From Epiperipatus broadwayi (lineage: Eukaryota; Onychophora; Udeonychophora; Euonychophora; Peripatidae), in assembly GCA_028023455.1 (NCBI GenBank), contig JAQFVV010012405.1, forward strand, positions 2,421,149 through 2,485,148: a stretch of DNA of 64,000 nucleotides. The letters are read 5' to 3'. Under the pieces are notes generated by a model. It ran no database searches. It was not told the DNA's origin and saw only the letters and a list, made by a program, of their open reading frames with translations. Made by a program: the position numbers and the translations under genes. Shown here piece after piece: positions 23,853 to 33,744 of the stretch (positions are counted from its first letter, which is position 1; each line of letters starts with the position of its first letter).

Positions 23853-24605
23853 ATGAGAAATACAAAGATGTTTTTCAAGGTGTGGGTTGTTATGAAGGCG
23901 AAACCAATATTTAAACCAGTTGTCCATGCACTGAGATTAATTCCACTAAGTATACATGAACAATTATGTGAGGAATTAAAAAAATTGGAAGATATTCATT
24001 TACAACATGAAATATTAAAGAAATTGGGTGAAGAAAAGTCCCATCAATTAATTGAACAGGAGAGAGAAGTACAGCGAAAATTTCAATTCGCAAAGGAAGA
24101 GGAATGGCATAAAATCACTAATATAGAAGCTGGAATGTTAGAATTAGGAAATAAAATTCAAGAGTTGGAAAAATACAAAATTGATGAAAGTAATCAAAAG
24201 CAAGTTGATGTAAAAAAAACTGAAGATAATGCCAGGCTTGCTATTCACAATAAAGAATGTCTTGAAAAGGAATGTAATGTGTTAGGAATCAAAGTTCACA
24301 AACATCAATCTAGTGTAGAAGAATTAGAGAAAGAAAAAAGTTTGAATTCTGAATTACATCAACAGATTCAACAGCTTAAAGATGATCTTCACAGTTTATC
24401 AGTTGTTCATCAGGATTTGCGATTACAAAACAGCAAATTAAAATCTATTGATTTACTAACAAATGAACTGAAAATTGCCAAAGCTGATTTTATCAAAATG
24501 AAGAACACAGCTGAAAGATTCACAATTCCACAGACACAAGAACTGAATGAGGAGACACGGTTGCCCATATCTGAGACAGAGAAATCACCACCATCATATA
24601 TTTAA
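23853..24605 (+). CDS. RT N-terminal stub fused to a captured coiled-coil segment
   Basis: Residues about 21-46 (KPVVHALRLIPLSIHEQLCE, then ELKKLEDI) match the lead-in of Ty3/gypsy reverse transcriptase. Just upstream, the YEKYKDVFQGVGC block sits in another frame. At about 23990 homology stops; no YVDD, RNase H or integrase follows. The frame instead runs about 205 codons of charged heptad-like sequence (QEREVQRKFQFAKEEEW; CLEKECNVLG; NSELHQQIQQLKDDLHSL) to a C-terminal SEKSPPSYI-like end and stop. This is a long alpha-helical coiled coil with no intron, suggesting a reverse-transcribed piece of a host mRNA. I do not recognise the donor gene. The segment is stop-free although gag and protease are broken. 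Confidence 0.75.
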   Translation: MRNTKMFFKVWVVMKAKPIFKPVVHALRLIPLSIHEQLCEELKKLEDIHLQHEILKKLGEEKSHQLIEQEREVQRKFQFAKEEEWHKITNIEAGMLELGNKIQELEKYKIDESNQKQVDVKKTEDNARLAIHNKECLEKECNVLGIKVHKHQSSVEELEKEKSLNSELHQQIQQLKDDLHSLSVVHQDLRLQNSKLKSIDLLTNELKIAKADFIKMKNTAERFTIPQTQELNEETRLPISETEKSPPSYI

Positions 24606-24631
24606 AAGACTATGTTTATAAATAAAATAAT

Positions 24632-24648
24632 AAAAAAAAAAAGAGAGT
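24632..24648 (+). promoter_or_regulatory. Polypurine tract
   Basis: An A-rich run ending AAGAGAGT directly abuts the 3' LTR start (TGTCATG at 24649). This is the expected place for plus-strand priming. Confidence 0.8.
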
Positions 24649-24820
24649 TGTCATGTTATGGCTAGTACTATAATTATGGACTGACGCCTAGCGGTGACAA
24701 CTGAGATTTGCGAGCGCGTGACATCGCTCTTATGTGGGTGAACACGAGTCATTAATAAAGTTTGATAGTTATCTAAACTGTGTAATTATTAATTTAGATA
24801 TTATGGCCAAGAACATAATA
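24649..24820 (+). repeat. 3' LTR (172 bp)
   Basis: Matches the 5' LTR; ends AACATAATA instead of AACATAACA, so the terminal CA is mutated. Followed by ATTGC, the right copy of the target duplication. Confidence 0.92.
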
Positions 24821-24825
24821 ATTGC

Positions 24826-25576
24826 TAATTTGTCTCATGATTATTTTATAACATAAACACAACCCTAAATACAACTGGATAAAAAAAGTAATGATAATAC
24901 ATATATATGCATTGTACATATCAGTGATAACAAATATGTAATCAATAAATATAATTATAAGAATAATAATAGAGTATGTGAAAAAAAAAGTAAACTGAAA
25001 TACTGTGTTGCAAAAGTTAGTCATATTACATACACAAAAGTAGAAGAAAGAACAGTTTGCTACAACCTTTAATTAGACAAAAATAATATGCTGAAGAAAT
25101 TTTAAACTGAATCGTAGAGAATTAGATTAGACTTAGTAATTGCATTATGAATTATATTTGTAAATTTGTGGCATATTTAACGATTGAGATGATATTCTGC
25201 TTTTAAATGAGTAAGAAAAATGAATAAGCCATAGATTTATACACATTTAAAAATTATTAGTAATTGCAATAAAGTTATTCTTAATTATTATAATATTTTA
25301 ATAAGATGTATATATATGAATACAGTTTTGTCCGTGCACACACTCATAATATAAATATGAAAATTCAGCCTTATTTGAATTATATTATGTATTATTTTGT
25401 TTTAATTTCCAATGTTTTGAACAAAATAACATTCATTCTTGTCAAGGTTAAGGTTTTAATGAAGAAGTGTTATGTCTTACATAATAATGAGATTGAGCAT
25501 GAAATAAAGAACAATCATTAACAATTTTTTTTATTTATTTATTTCTGTTTTACAATTAATTGATTCCAAGTTGATT
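24826..25576. other. Intron sequence, nothing recognised
   Basis: AT-rich, with short open frames of biased composition (24794-25024 minus, 25306-25521 plus). No repeat or motif recognised. Confidence 0.5.
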
Positions 25577-25860
25577 TTAGAGGAAAGAAATAAAATCAGT
25601 GGTCTCCATAAGACTGGAGTATGTAGATTTATTTAAACCAAATAGTCTTTTCAGTATTTCAATAAACTCTCTCATAGTTCTTAAATAATACTTTTCTAAA
25701 TTAGCTAGTTTTTTTTTATGATCAAAATCAAGTATGTGGCCAATTTCTAAAAAATGCGATGTAAAAGCTGTTATAGTCAATTTTTGTTTAAAAGCTTTTT
25801 AACTCTGACACTATTTGACTGATTTATATAGATTCTGGGGCACTGTGAACATTTCATAGA
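25577..25860 (-). pseudogene. PLE GIY-YIG endonuclease remnant
   Basis: The frame 25577-25780 carries the C-terminal helical region (TSHFLEIGHILDFD; REFIEILKRLFGLN), and the part up to about 25860, in a shifted frame, carries the CxxCP-x-YIN core. In active PLE endonucleases the core is CxxCxxxYIG. The substitution and the frame break make it inactive. About 95 residues remain. Confidence 0.65.
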
Positions 25861-25996
25861 CATTTTGGTATTCTAGAAATACTCGGACCTGAGTTTTATG
25901 AAAGAAAAATCACTTTTTTTGTTAGTGAAAAAGGTAGTCTTAATATTGAAATGAAACTACTAAATATCACATGATCACCACACAAGCTGTTTACAC

Positions 25997-26283
25997 AGAG
26001 GGTAAACTTTCCATATAGTAACACCACTCAGTGTAATCCAGAGTAATCAATGGGTGCAAGAAGGTTTGTGCATAAAATCCTATCTAGTGCATACTCATTC
26101 AATACCCCCAGACTCAGATCCAAGGCTCCTCACTGATGAAAGCCACAAGTTAGAAACTACTCTGGGGATATTGGATAAGTAGCACTAGATATGAAATTTA
26201 TGCATAAACCTTCTTGCATCCATTGATTAATGTGGCTTGCACTGAGTAGCACTACTGTATGGAGAGTTTAGCCTCTGTGTAAT
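25997..26283. repeat. Long palindrome inserted in the PLE, hammerhead at the tip
   Basis: The left arm 25997-26114 (CACAGAGGGTAAACT...CCCCCAGA) pairs imperfectly with the right arm 26161-26283 (TCTGGGGATATTGG...CTCTGTG), including TTTGTGCATAAAAT/ATTTATGCATAAA and CAAGAAGG/CCTTCTTGCAT. The apex (26115-26160) holds the hammerhead core. A transcript would fold into a rod of over 100 pairs with a ribozyme head. It interrupts PLE coding sequence that resumes on either side. Confidence 0.8.
26126..26170 (+). ncRNA. Hammerhead ribozyme-like motif, family 1, core intact
   Basis: TCCTCA precedes CTGATGA (26133-26139); AAG...TTA stem II region; GAAA (26153-26156); CTAC; cleavage triplet CTC (26160-26162, allowed as NUH); then TGGGGA, which pairs with TCCTCA over six positions (one G-U) to form stem I. 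Stem II is weakened by one change against the sister copy at 12.58 kb. Stem III is one pair only. Type I hammerheads of this minimal kind occur in PLEs and retrozymes. Confidence 0.55.
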
Positions 26284-26560
26284 AGTAAAATTAGATAGTC
26301 TTCTACTGATCTTATCAATGGTTCCTTTAATATAAGGTAAAACAACTCTACAACTAGTTGAGTTATCAATTTTATTATCATTTTTCTTTTTAATATCAAT
26401 GCTATATAAAGTTTTATATATAGTTTTTATGATAATCATTAGAGACGAGAGTATTTGATAGTGTCATTTCTTGATCAAGACGATCTTTACCAGACAAACT
26501 ATATGCTCTCATTAAAAGATTTGTTGTCACAGAAAATATGAGCAGGGGTGAGGATGAAAA

Positions 26561-26999
26561 TTAAAATTGAGATAATTGTTTCATCGGTGGATTTTCTATA
26601 AACAGATGTTGATAAATAAATTTATAAACAAACTAATGAAGCACAACATATTCCAATTTGTAAAGGCCATTTATTTTATTTATTTTTTCTTTTCAAAAAA
26701 CAACTTAGAATCAATTAATTATAAAAACCCCCCCCGAAGGAAATTTTTTTGTTGTTAATCCTCCTACTCTGAATGAAATCATCAAATATATATAAGAACG
26801 ATTTAATGTTCAATCTGATTATTACTTAATCATTACACTTCTTATTAAAACCTTGAATTTGACAAGGATAAATATTATATCATCAACATATTGAAAATTA
26901 AAACAAAATAATGCATAATATAACCTGAATATTAAATATAGTATAGTATATGTACCACTAATTATTTTACATTGGTATTGGTCTTTTTTTTTTTTTTAG
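26561..26999. other. Intron sequence before the third exon
   Basis: Nothing recognised. It ends with a long T tract and AG (26998-26999), a strong acceptor. Confidence 0.6.
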
Positions 27000-27126
27000 A
27001 TTATTAAAAGGAGTAAAAGATATCAACAAATACTTTCAGTCTCAAGGTTTAGGACCTTGGCCAACAGATATTGTTCTAGCATTAGACAGGGTTTTGGGAG
27101 AAATGAAACGAGTGTTGGAAAAAAAG
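27000..27126 (+). CDS. SCAPER: SCAPER coding exon (third in window)
   Basis: A 127-base exon between a 12-T tract plus AG and a GTTTGT donor. The first base completes the Lys codon, then LLKGVKDINKYFQ, GPWPTDIVLALDRVLGE and MKRVLEKK; the exon ends in phase 0. In vertebrate SCAPER the equivalent stretch has a K-L-x-x-L-x-K-D helix, then W, then ALDR-x-LGE-x-x-R-I-LEK, which this follows closely. Together with the two upstream exons it gives 324 bases and 108 continuous codons. The next exon (the conserved AAGG-type armadillo-like start) is not found in the remaining 36.8 kb. Confidence 0.88.
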
Positions 27127-28675
27127 GTTTGTATTCTAGACACATACACCAACATAATAATGTAATTATATATAAGTTACAAACAATTTATATCTTACAA
27201 TAGTTACACATTTAATTATATATGAGAAGTAAGAATTTAACTGTTCCTTATTTGATAACATTATTGGTGTGTGTCTATAGTAGTAGTTTAAAATTTCATT
27301 ACTTATTAGAATCAAATATTTAATGTAAATCAAAAAATTTTTGAATATGAATAGTAAAAACATAAGGATTAAATAGTAATAAATGTATTCCATTGGTTAT
27401 TAACTGCTTGGTATTATTATTTATTAAGAAAAATACTGTCTTTGTCTAAGATACATTTTTTAATCTTTAGATTTAGCCATAATGATTCCTGTTTGCTATG
27501 TTGTTGGTTTATTGGCTCACATGATAATGTTTTTGAAATTGCTTGTTATTTTTCAGTGCACTGTAAAGAAATGTGAAAGACTTGAGAGCTAAGATTCCCC
27601 ATTTGTTTCCTAGTTGAAGAATGCAAAAACAATATTTAATTTAATCAGTTAATAATGAAACTCATGTGTTCAATCTGCTATTTTGGCATTTAAACATCGC
27701 ATGTCCTCCTGGTATACCAACCATGCCATATAAAAAAAAAATTCATTAAGCTTTCTATGGAATTTTTATACATATTAATGTTTTTTTCCCCTCAATATTA
27801 TGTCATCATTGTTGAACCAGTTAATTAATAAAGGTAGATACAACTAAGAATATAGCTTGTTATTTCAGAGAGTGTCTGCTATGAAATGAATATTGTAATT
27901 TGACATTCTTTTTAGAAATTTTCACTCTTTTACTTATTCATTAAATAACAATAATCTTAATGCACAATAAACTTAGATGACTAAATATTCAGAAGTTTAA
28001 CTCTCAATTTTTGTAAAATATTTATTATATTTAATGGTAATTTATTTTTGAAAATTTACCAATTGCTTTCATAAACATCACTACCCTCTTCATAATATAA
28101 ATTCTCCAAAATAAAAAAAAAAGTTCTATTGGTAATTTCCAAGATCCTAAATAAAACTGCTTGCGTGCATTTCCTGCTTTGAAAATTACCAATTTTGATT
28201 TTTAATAGCCGATATTTTATAGAAAATATAAATGCATAAAACTAACGTTTTTTCAAAAATAACTGATTTGTATTAAATGATGACTCTTAAGGGTCAGTGC
28301 TCTTCATTAACATCTGCATCCTGAGTTACTCTTTCTTTACTCAATGATATAATGCTAGCACTTTTTATCTGTGCCTTTACTAATTTAATATTTTAGCTTT
28401 AATGCCTTATCTAATATCACCTTACAATTTTTGCAGTGATAAAGTTTTGGATTCTAGAGCTAAATGTCCCTAGATAGAAGCTTAAACAGCCAGCCATTCT
28501 ATTATTTATTCATTTTTACCCAATACTTAATGGAATTAAGATGTATGTCTGAATGCTGCAATGTTAACGTGTAAGTATGAATTTTTAAAATTCAGCTTAG
28601 TAACTGTTTTTGTTATAGTTTTTCACTATAAATACAAATACTTGCATGTTGGCAACACATTTTAAACCAAATTGT
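27127..28675. other. Start of a very long SCAPER intron, nothing recognised
   Basis: No exon, transposon or RNA gene recognised; AT-rich with short frames only. Confidence 0.6.
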
Positions 28676-28890
28676 TATCATCAATATTTTCAATCATTAG
28701 CAATCCATTGTAAAATGAAGATGTCTCCCAATTACTTCAGTTTTTTTATTATTATCTTCACTTTTCCATAACATATCAGAAAGTTTCTTATTTTATCTGT
28801 CCATCTCATATGGATTTTTAAAAGTCTTTTAAAAAACTCTTGGAATCCAGTTTAAAACTTCACATATCCATCTATTATTATCTTTTCTGA
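28676..28890 (-). mobile_element. RTE-type LINE 3' end relic, third copy
   Basis: Order of blocks (TTTTCAATCATTAGCAATCCATTG, then TTTCTTATTTTATCTGTCCATCTCATATGG, then CTTGGAATCCAGTTTAAA) follows the 16345 and 21248 copies but with more substitutions. Minus orientation. Confidence 0.55.
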
Positions 28891-29439
28891 CAATATAATA
28901 AAATAATGTTAATAAAACTGATTTTCTAAGATGATAATTACAATCATTATAAGTTATTTAATTAATTTAAAAAAAAAAAAACAATAACAGCAATAAAAAC
29001 AACTTGTATGTCTGTCATATTTTGTAATGCCACAGAAATCTCATAATGAGAAAAAAATTAAATCTGTTTTAACTTGGCTATTTTATGATATAAGTGAAAA
29101 TTGATTTAATCTTATCAAGTATCCATTATTTTCCTTGATGTGTATGATCCAAATGCATTAATTGACATAGGTTCAATAATTTTTATTTTTAAATGAAATC
29201 TTTACATTTAAAGTTTTTTTTATTTTAGATATTTCATTATAAGTTTGCAAATATTAATTTGGGTTGAATCTCATGATGATAGATTTTTTGTTGTCAATGA
29301 TTTTTTTTTAATAGTATATTTAGTAAAATGTTTGTTTATTATTTAACCCTTTTTTCAATTTAAACTTTCATTTTTTTAATCAAATTTTTATATATTTATA
29401 ATATACTAATTTTTTCCCGATAGGAACTCATTACAATTA

Positions 29440-30700
29440 TTTATTTTTTATGTGACATCTTTGATTTATGATGCATTTTGGGTACTAATTGTCTTCACTA
29501 ACCACAGTAAAGGTTATTTATCTACTTTAAAGGAAGAGAGGAATATTAATGAAATGGCATTACTCACTAACTGTTGAATAGATAAAACCACATATCGGAA
29601 AGAATATTTTAAGATAGTGAAAACCCTTAATACAATCAATTCACTTGTGACTCAGCTAAGATCTATAATATATGTAAGACATGCTAAAATGTTTTCTAGA
29701 ATATTTTTAGGTAAACCTAAGTTCTTCTTAGCAACTAAACTGCTTCTTGTCCATTATTCCATTTTAAAAAGATAAACATATCCATCATGCAATCTTGACA
29801 TACTATGAAATTGTAATATATTTATAACAAAATGATTTGTCAAGTAATAATTGTTATAAAGATTGATTTTAAAAGTGCTTTAGACCATATTGAACATCAT
29901 TATATAGCTAAAAAATATCTAATATTTTTTTTAGAAAATACAGCCTTCATAAATGGATGATATTTCCACTTTACTTTGCTATAATTGACCCACTCTTAAA
30001 AATGATCATTGGTCTTATTCTGGAATGGTCTTATTCTGGAATATTTGTCCTAAAACTAGGAAGAGAGAAAAATATACTTTTCTATGTAGATGATGTTATG
30101 ATAATTAACAGAGGAGTCTCTATCATTTTTTATCATTGCGAAATGCTTTAAAAAATATTTAAAAATAATCAGGTCAGGATCTATATTTGGCATGGAGATT
30201 TCAATGGAAAGACATATATATTCATAATACTTCAGTTATATTCCTTGGTATATAATAATCAAAACCAGTTTAATATTTATCAAATTAATCACTAATAAAT
30301 TTTTGACTAACTTAATAACTTTCAATCTAATTAAATGCTATATAAGAGCAAAAATTGAAATAGATAAATCCATCTCAAAGGCCTTTTGACATACTATGCA
30401 TTTTGGAATTGTATAACCAATATAACAAAGCAGATATTAACTAACACATAATTAAATTTTTTTAAGCATCAGGATCAAGACTCTAAAAATATCAAAGTAA
30501 ACAATGGTATTGGAGTAGTTGAAATTATATTACTTTATCAATTTATTCTTGGTGCCAGTTGAAAGTCCATTTATCTATAAAAGTGTTAGAAAATATATTA
30601 TTGGATGAATCATTGATTTATACTGGCATCAAATTTCTTTATAACTTTTTCTAATTACAATATTTCTCAGGCAGAATTCATGGACAGTTCTTTGACACAT
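29440..30700 (+). mobile_element. Decayed LINE with recognisable RT core
   Basis: Scattered in-frame pieces in order: IKIDFKSALDHIEHHYIAKKY (29857-29920), a degenerate motif 4 region, then FYVDDVMIINRG (30080-30110) with the catalytic Y-x-D-D. The 64-codon frame 29957-30151 holds the latter. The F/Y-VDD with MII suggests an L1/Tx1-like RT, but clade assignment is weak. Many stops; ends are approximate. Confidence 0.6.
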
Positions 30701-33700
30701 GGAACAGATTAAATTTTTTTATATTATTAATGAAGATTTTAATAATCAGGCTTTTTAATGGGTGACAAAAAGACAATAAGAAGTACTCTATCACTACTAA
30801 TTTTTATATGGCTATTAAGATGTATGGTAATTCAATTATACTGTTCAATAGTCCCATGAATATTGGTGAAAGCAGTGTTAGAGAGATGTAAGATATGTGA
30901 TATATATTTGTAAGACATTTATTTAACTCGTAGCTTCCATTATAACCAAATGAAATGCAGAATCACTACTGTACAATTATCGGTTAAATTCTAGTTTTTA
31001 TTTAGTAATATAATTATGTATTTAAAGAGAATGACATGCAAGAAAACAATTATTACCAATAAAATACATCAATGAGTTTAGGCTGTCAAATGTATCATAT
31101 TAAGTTCTGGTGGAAACTTTGCAACAGTTTGCTTTTACCTGTGTTATGGTATACATTATTGCATATAGTAAAACAATTTTATTTTTAAAATATTTAATAG
31201 CTGATAATTATTTACAAAATTGTTTAATTAGTAGAAACTACAGATATATGTAAGATTATTATCTAATTCCAAAAGAAATAAATACAGAAAAAAAGTAAAG
31301 GCAATGTTATTTTCCTTATATTTGGTTTATACAACATTTATATAGAAAATAAGATAATTGAATATTATTTATAAATCAGTAAAGTTAATTTTGGAGAAAT
31401 GAGAATACATTATATTACATTTACTCATGATTTAGAAGCGATTATAGTAGAAATTAACAAAATAATGTATCAGTTTATGAACTTTATATTTAGTTTGAGA
31501 TGCAAATAAATACTAGTGCAATTAAAAATATACTAATATTTGGTTAGGGTAAAATAAATGTGATACTTAAGAGAATTTAAATATTTAGGAATGTGATCAT
31601 ATGATGATAAAATGAAATTTAAATTAATATAAAAATTGCTTTTGTTAAACATTCTTAGAATATAAGAATTAGCCCATGATATTAAAAAAAGAAAGGCTAT
31701 ATAATATTTTGTGTGGAATATAAATTTTTTATGAAATGGTAGTTTGTAAAATTTAAGTAGAGAGAAGTAGTCTTGGAAAAAGGCAAAAAGAGATTAAGAA
31801 GATTTGAAATACTGAATGAATTAAAAGTAAAGAGAGTGGATGAAAAAAACTCCAAGAAATTAAGAAGAGGAAGATAAATGAAATTGCATATATTTTTTAA
31901 ATGTAAAGATATAGTGATATGTTAGAAAAATCTATAATAGATAAACAGCGGAATCAGTTGAAAGTAAAAAAGATTGATGAACTTAAGGAAGAGATTGCTA
32001 TAATAAAGAACAGATTTGGAGAAAGAGGTCTTCTACTATTTGCATACCTGCACATGACCGTCATTTTTCATTGTTGATGAAAAACATTTGTGTGTACACA
32101 CATTCGCACACACACACACTCATTAACTAATTATTTCTTATACTGCCAGTAATTAAAATCTGGATGTAATCTGAATTCATATGTATATATAATAAAATCG
32201 AATTTTGTGTTTGTGAGTGCATGTAAATTTGGGTTGTAAATGATTTTAATATTTTAAAGTGCATATATACATTATACATTTTGGATTGGCTGTAAATTTG
32301 ATTTAATGGAAGAAGAGTATGCATCTCTGTAGACATAATTGATCTTTGTAAGATCGCCAAGTGGCTTATAATGTTATCTCAGTGAAAGGCCTTTTAATAT
32401 TATAAGAAAATATATAAAAACCTTTTGCTCAGAGGTTTGTCATTAAATAAGAAGTGGCTGATTTTTGTCCTGATTACTAATTGAGCACTAGGAGCTTAAT
32501 TTCTCAAACTCTGGGAAATATTTCCAGTCGCCAAGGAAGACTGCCTGAGTTTACCTCTCCTGCGCACTCAATTTAATAGATTTAGAAGTCATTTAAAGCC
32601 AAGAGCTCTTCAACTTGAGTTACCATAGAACTTTAATTGAGTTACTCAAACTTATGTAGATAAATTTTTGTCAAAGATAATATAATAGTAAAGATAATAT
32701 AATAGTAATAATATTCACCGAGACTTACTGCATTAATATAGATTTTTATCCTTATTTTTAGATATTTATACTTAATAATCTTTTGTTATTAAATTTAATT
32801 TTCTAACATACTAAAATCAGCGCTAAAAAGATTTTTATGTATTTATAATGAATATTAATTAGCATTTTTGGATTTAAATAACTTTTTTTTTTTTAAATCG
32901 GCAAAAATCGGCGTTAAAGTTATTCAATAAAAAAATTTCCTCACTTAAATAAATATAATGAACATTTGTGCGGAATTCAGTCGAAATTTATATCTACACA
33001 TTACATATATATATACGTTGGTTGCTACGTTTAGAGTAACAACTCTACAGATGGTAGGTAGTGGAATAATCTTTAGATATGAAGACCAACTGTGAATAAC
33101 AAATAAACAGTGTCTGAACAAGAGTTCCTATTGTCTTGTAATATAGAATACTATTTCATCTGAAGGCTATGTATTGTTTCAAATACAAGCAGTCTTTCTT
33201 ATCTCACTCTTTACCTTCTTCAATTGTTTAAGTTCTTGTAGGGTGGTTGGTCATTGTGAGCTTTTCCTGCTATCTGATATCTCCTTGCACTAGTTGTGAC
33301 AATGGAATTGTGTGTTTGTGCAACAACATTTCAGATTCCAATTTCCTTTTTTACCTTCTAGCTCAAGCCCTAAAGAATTAAGAAAACCATGATTAAGACA
33401 AGCAGGCTGGCAATCCTTAGTTATGATCTTTGTTCAAAGCAGTATAATAACGACTGAGTCAAGACAGGATTACAACTAGGAAAGATTACATATTTAGGCA
33501 ACCTATTTAGGTTTCCTTTTGCCTATTATGGAAGTGGAAGGGTCTAAAAATGTGGTCAAAGATTGGCTTCTCTCACAAAATCTGGCTAGGTTGTCATACC
33601 TTGTGAACTACTAATTATAGTAATAGCTGTGATAATAATAATGTTAGTAATAAATGATTAAACTGTAGTAATAATATCAGTAATAGTGGTGAAGCATGAG

Positions 33701-33744
33701 GCAGTGTTAGTATTAAAGTAAATATTATAAATCTTTTTTTCTAA
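30701..33744. other. Intron sequence, nothing firm
   Basis: No coding motif recognised. An 18-base tandem (AAGATAATATAATAGTA) is at about 32679-32712. 33170-33740 is less AT-rich and may be the 5' region of the LINE that follows. A short CA run is near 32105. Confidence 0.5.

Larger units (their letters stand above)
22190..24820 (+). mobile_element. LTR retrotransposon carrying a captured coiled-coil ORF
   Basis: A complete 2.63-kb insertion: 5-bp target duplication ATTGC (22185-22189 and 24821-24825), 174- and 172-bp LTRs, a primer site at once after the 5' LTR, and a purine tract at once before the 3' LTR. Inside are gag with a CCHC knuckle, a protease remnant, a stub of the RT N-terminus and then a 205-codon coiled-coil segment in place of the rest of RT, RNase H and integrase. 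The gag style, short LTRs and the RT lead-in suggest a Ty3/gypsy element of the Mag type (inference). It must be non-autonomous. It lies in the SCAPER intron in sense orientation. Confidence 0.9.
25577..26560 (-). mobile_element. Second Penelope-like lineage: RT C-terminus and GIY-YIG, split by an insertion
   Basis: Read on the minus strand from 26560: NLLMRAYSLSGKDRLDQEM (thumb), then VVLPYIKGTIDKISRRLSN (the LPYxxGxxxKIxR block of PLE proteins), then a break of about 290 bp, then CSQCPRIYINQSN (GIY-YIG, with N for the second G), then HFLEIGHILDFDHKKKL, then REFIEILKRLFGLN. That order is the C-terminal half of the RT + GIY-YIG proteins of PLEs and differs in sequence from the 9-12 kb element. 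Frames are broken between blocks, so this is a relic. Confidence 0.75.

Noticed and set aside
23911-24093. Minus-strand open frame in the LTR element
   Set aside because: Shadow of the RT/coiled-coil frame on the other strand.
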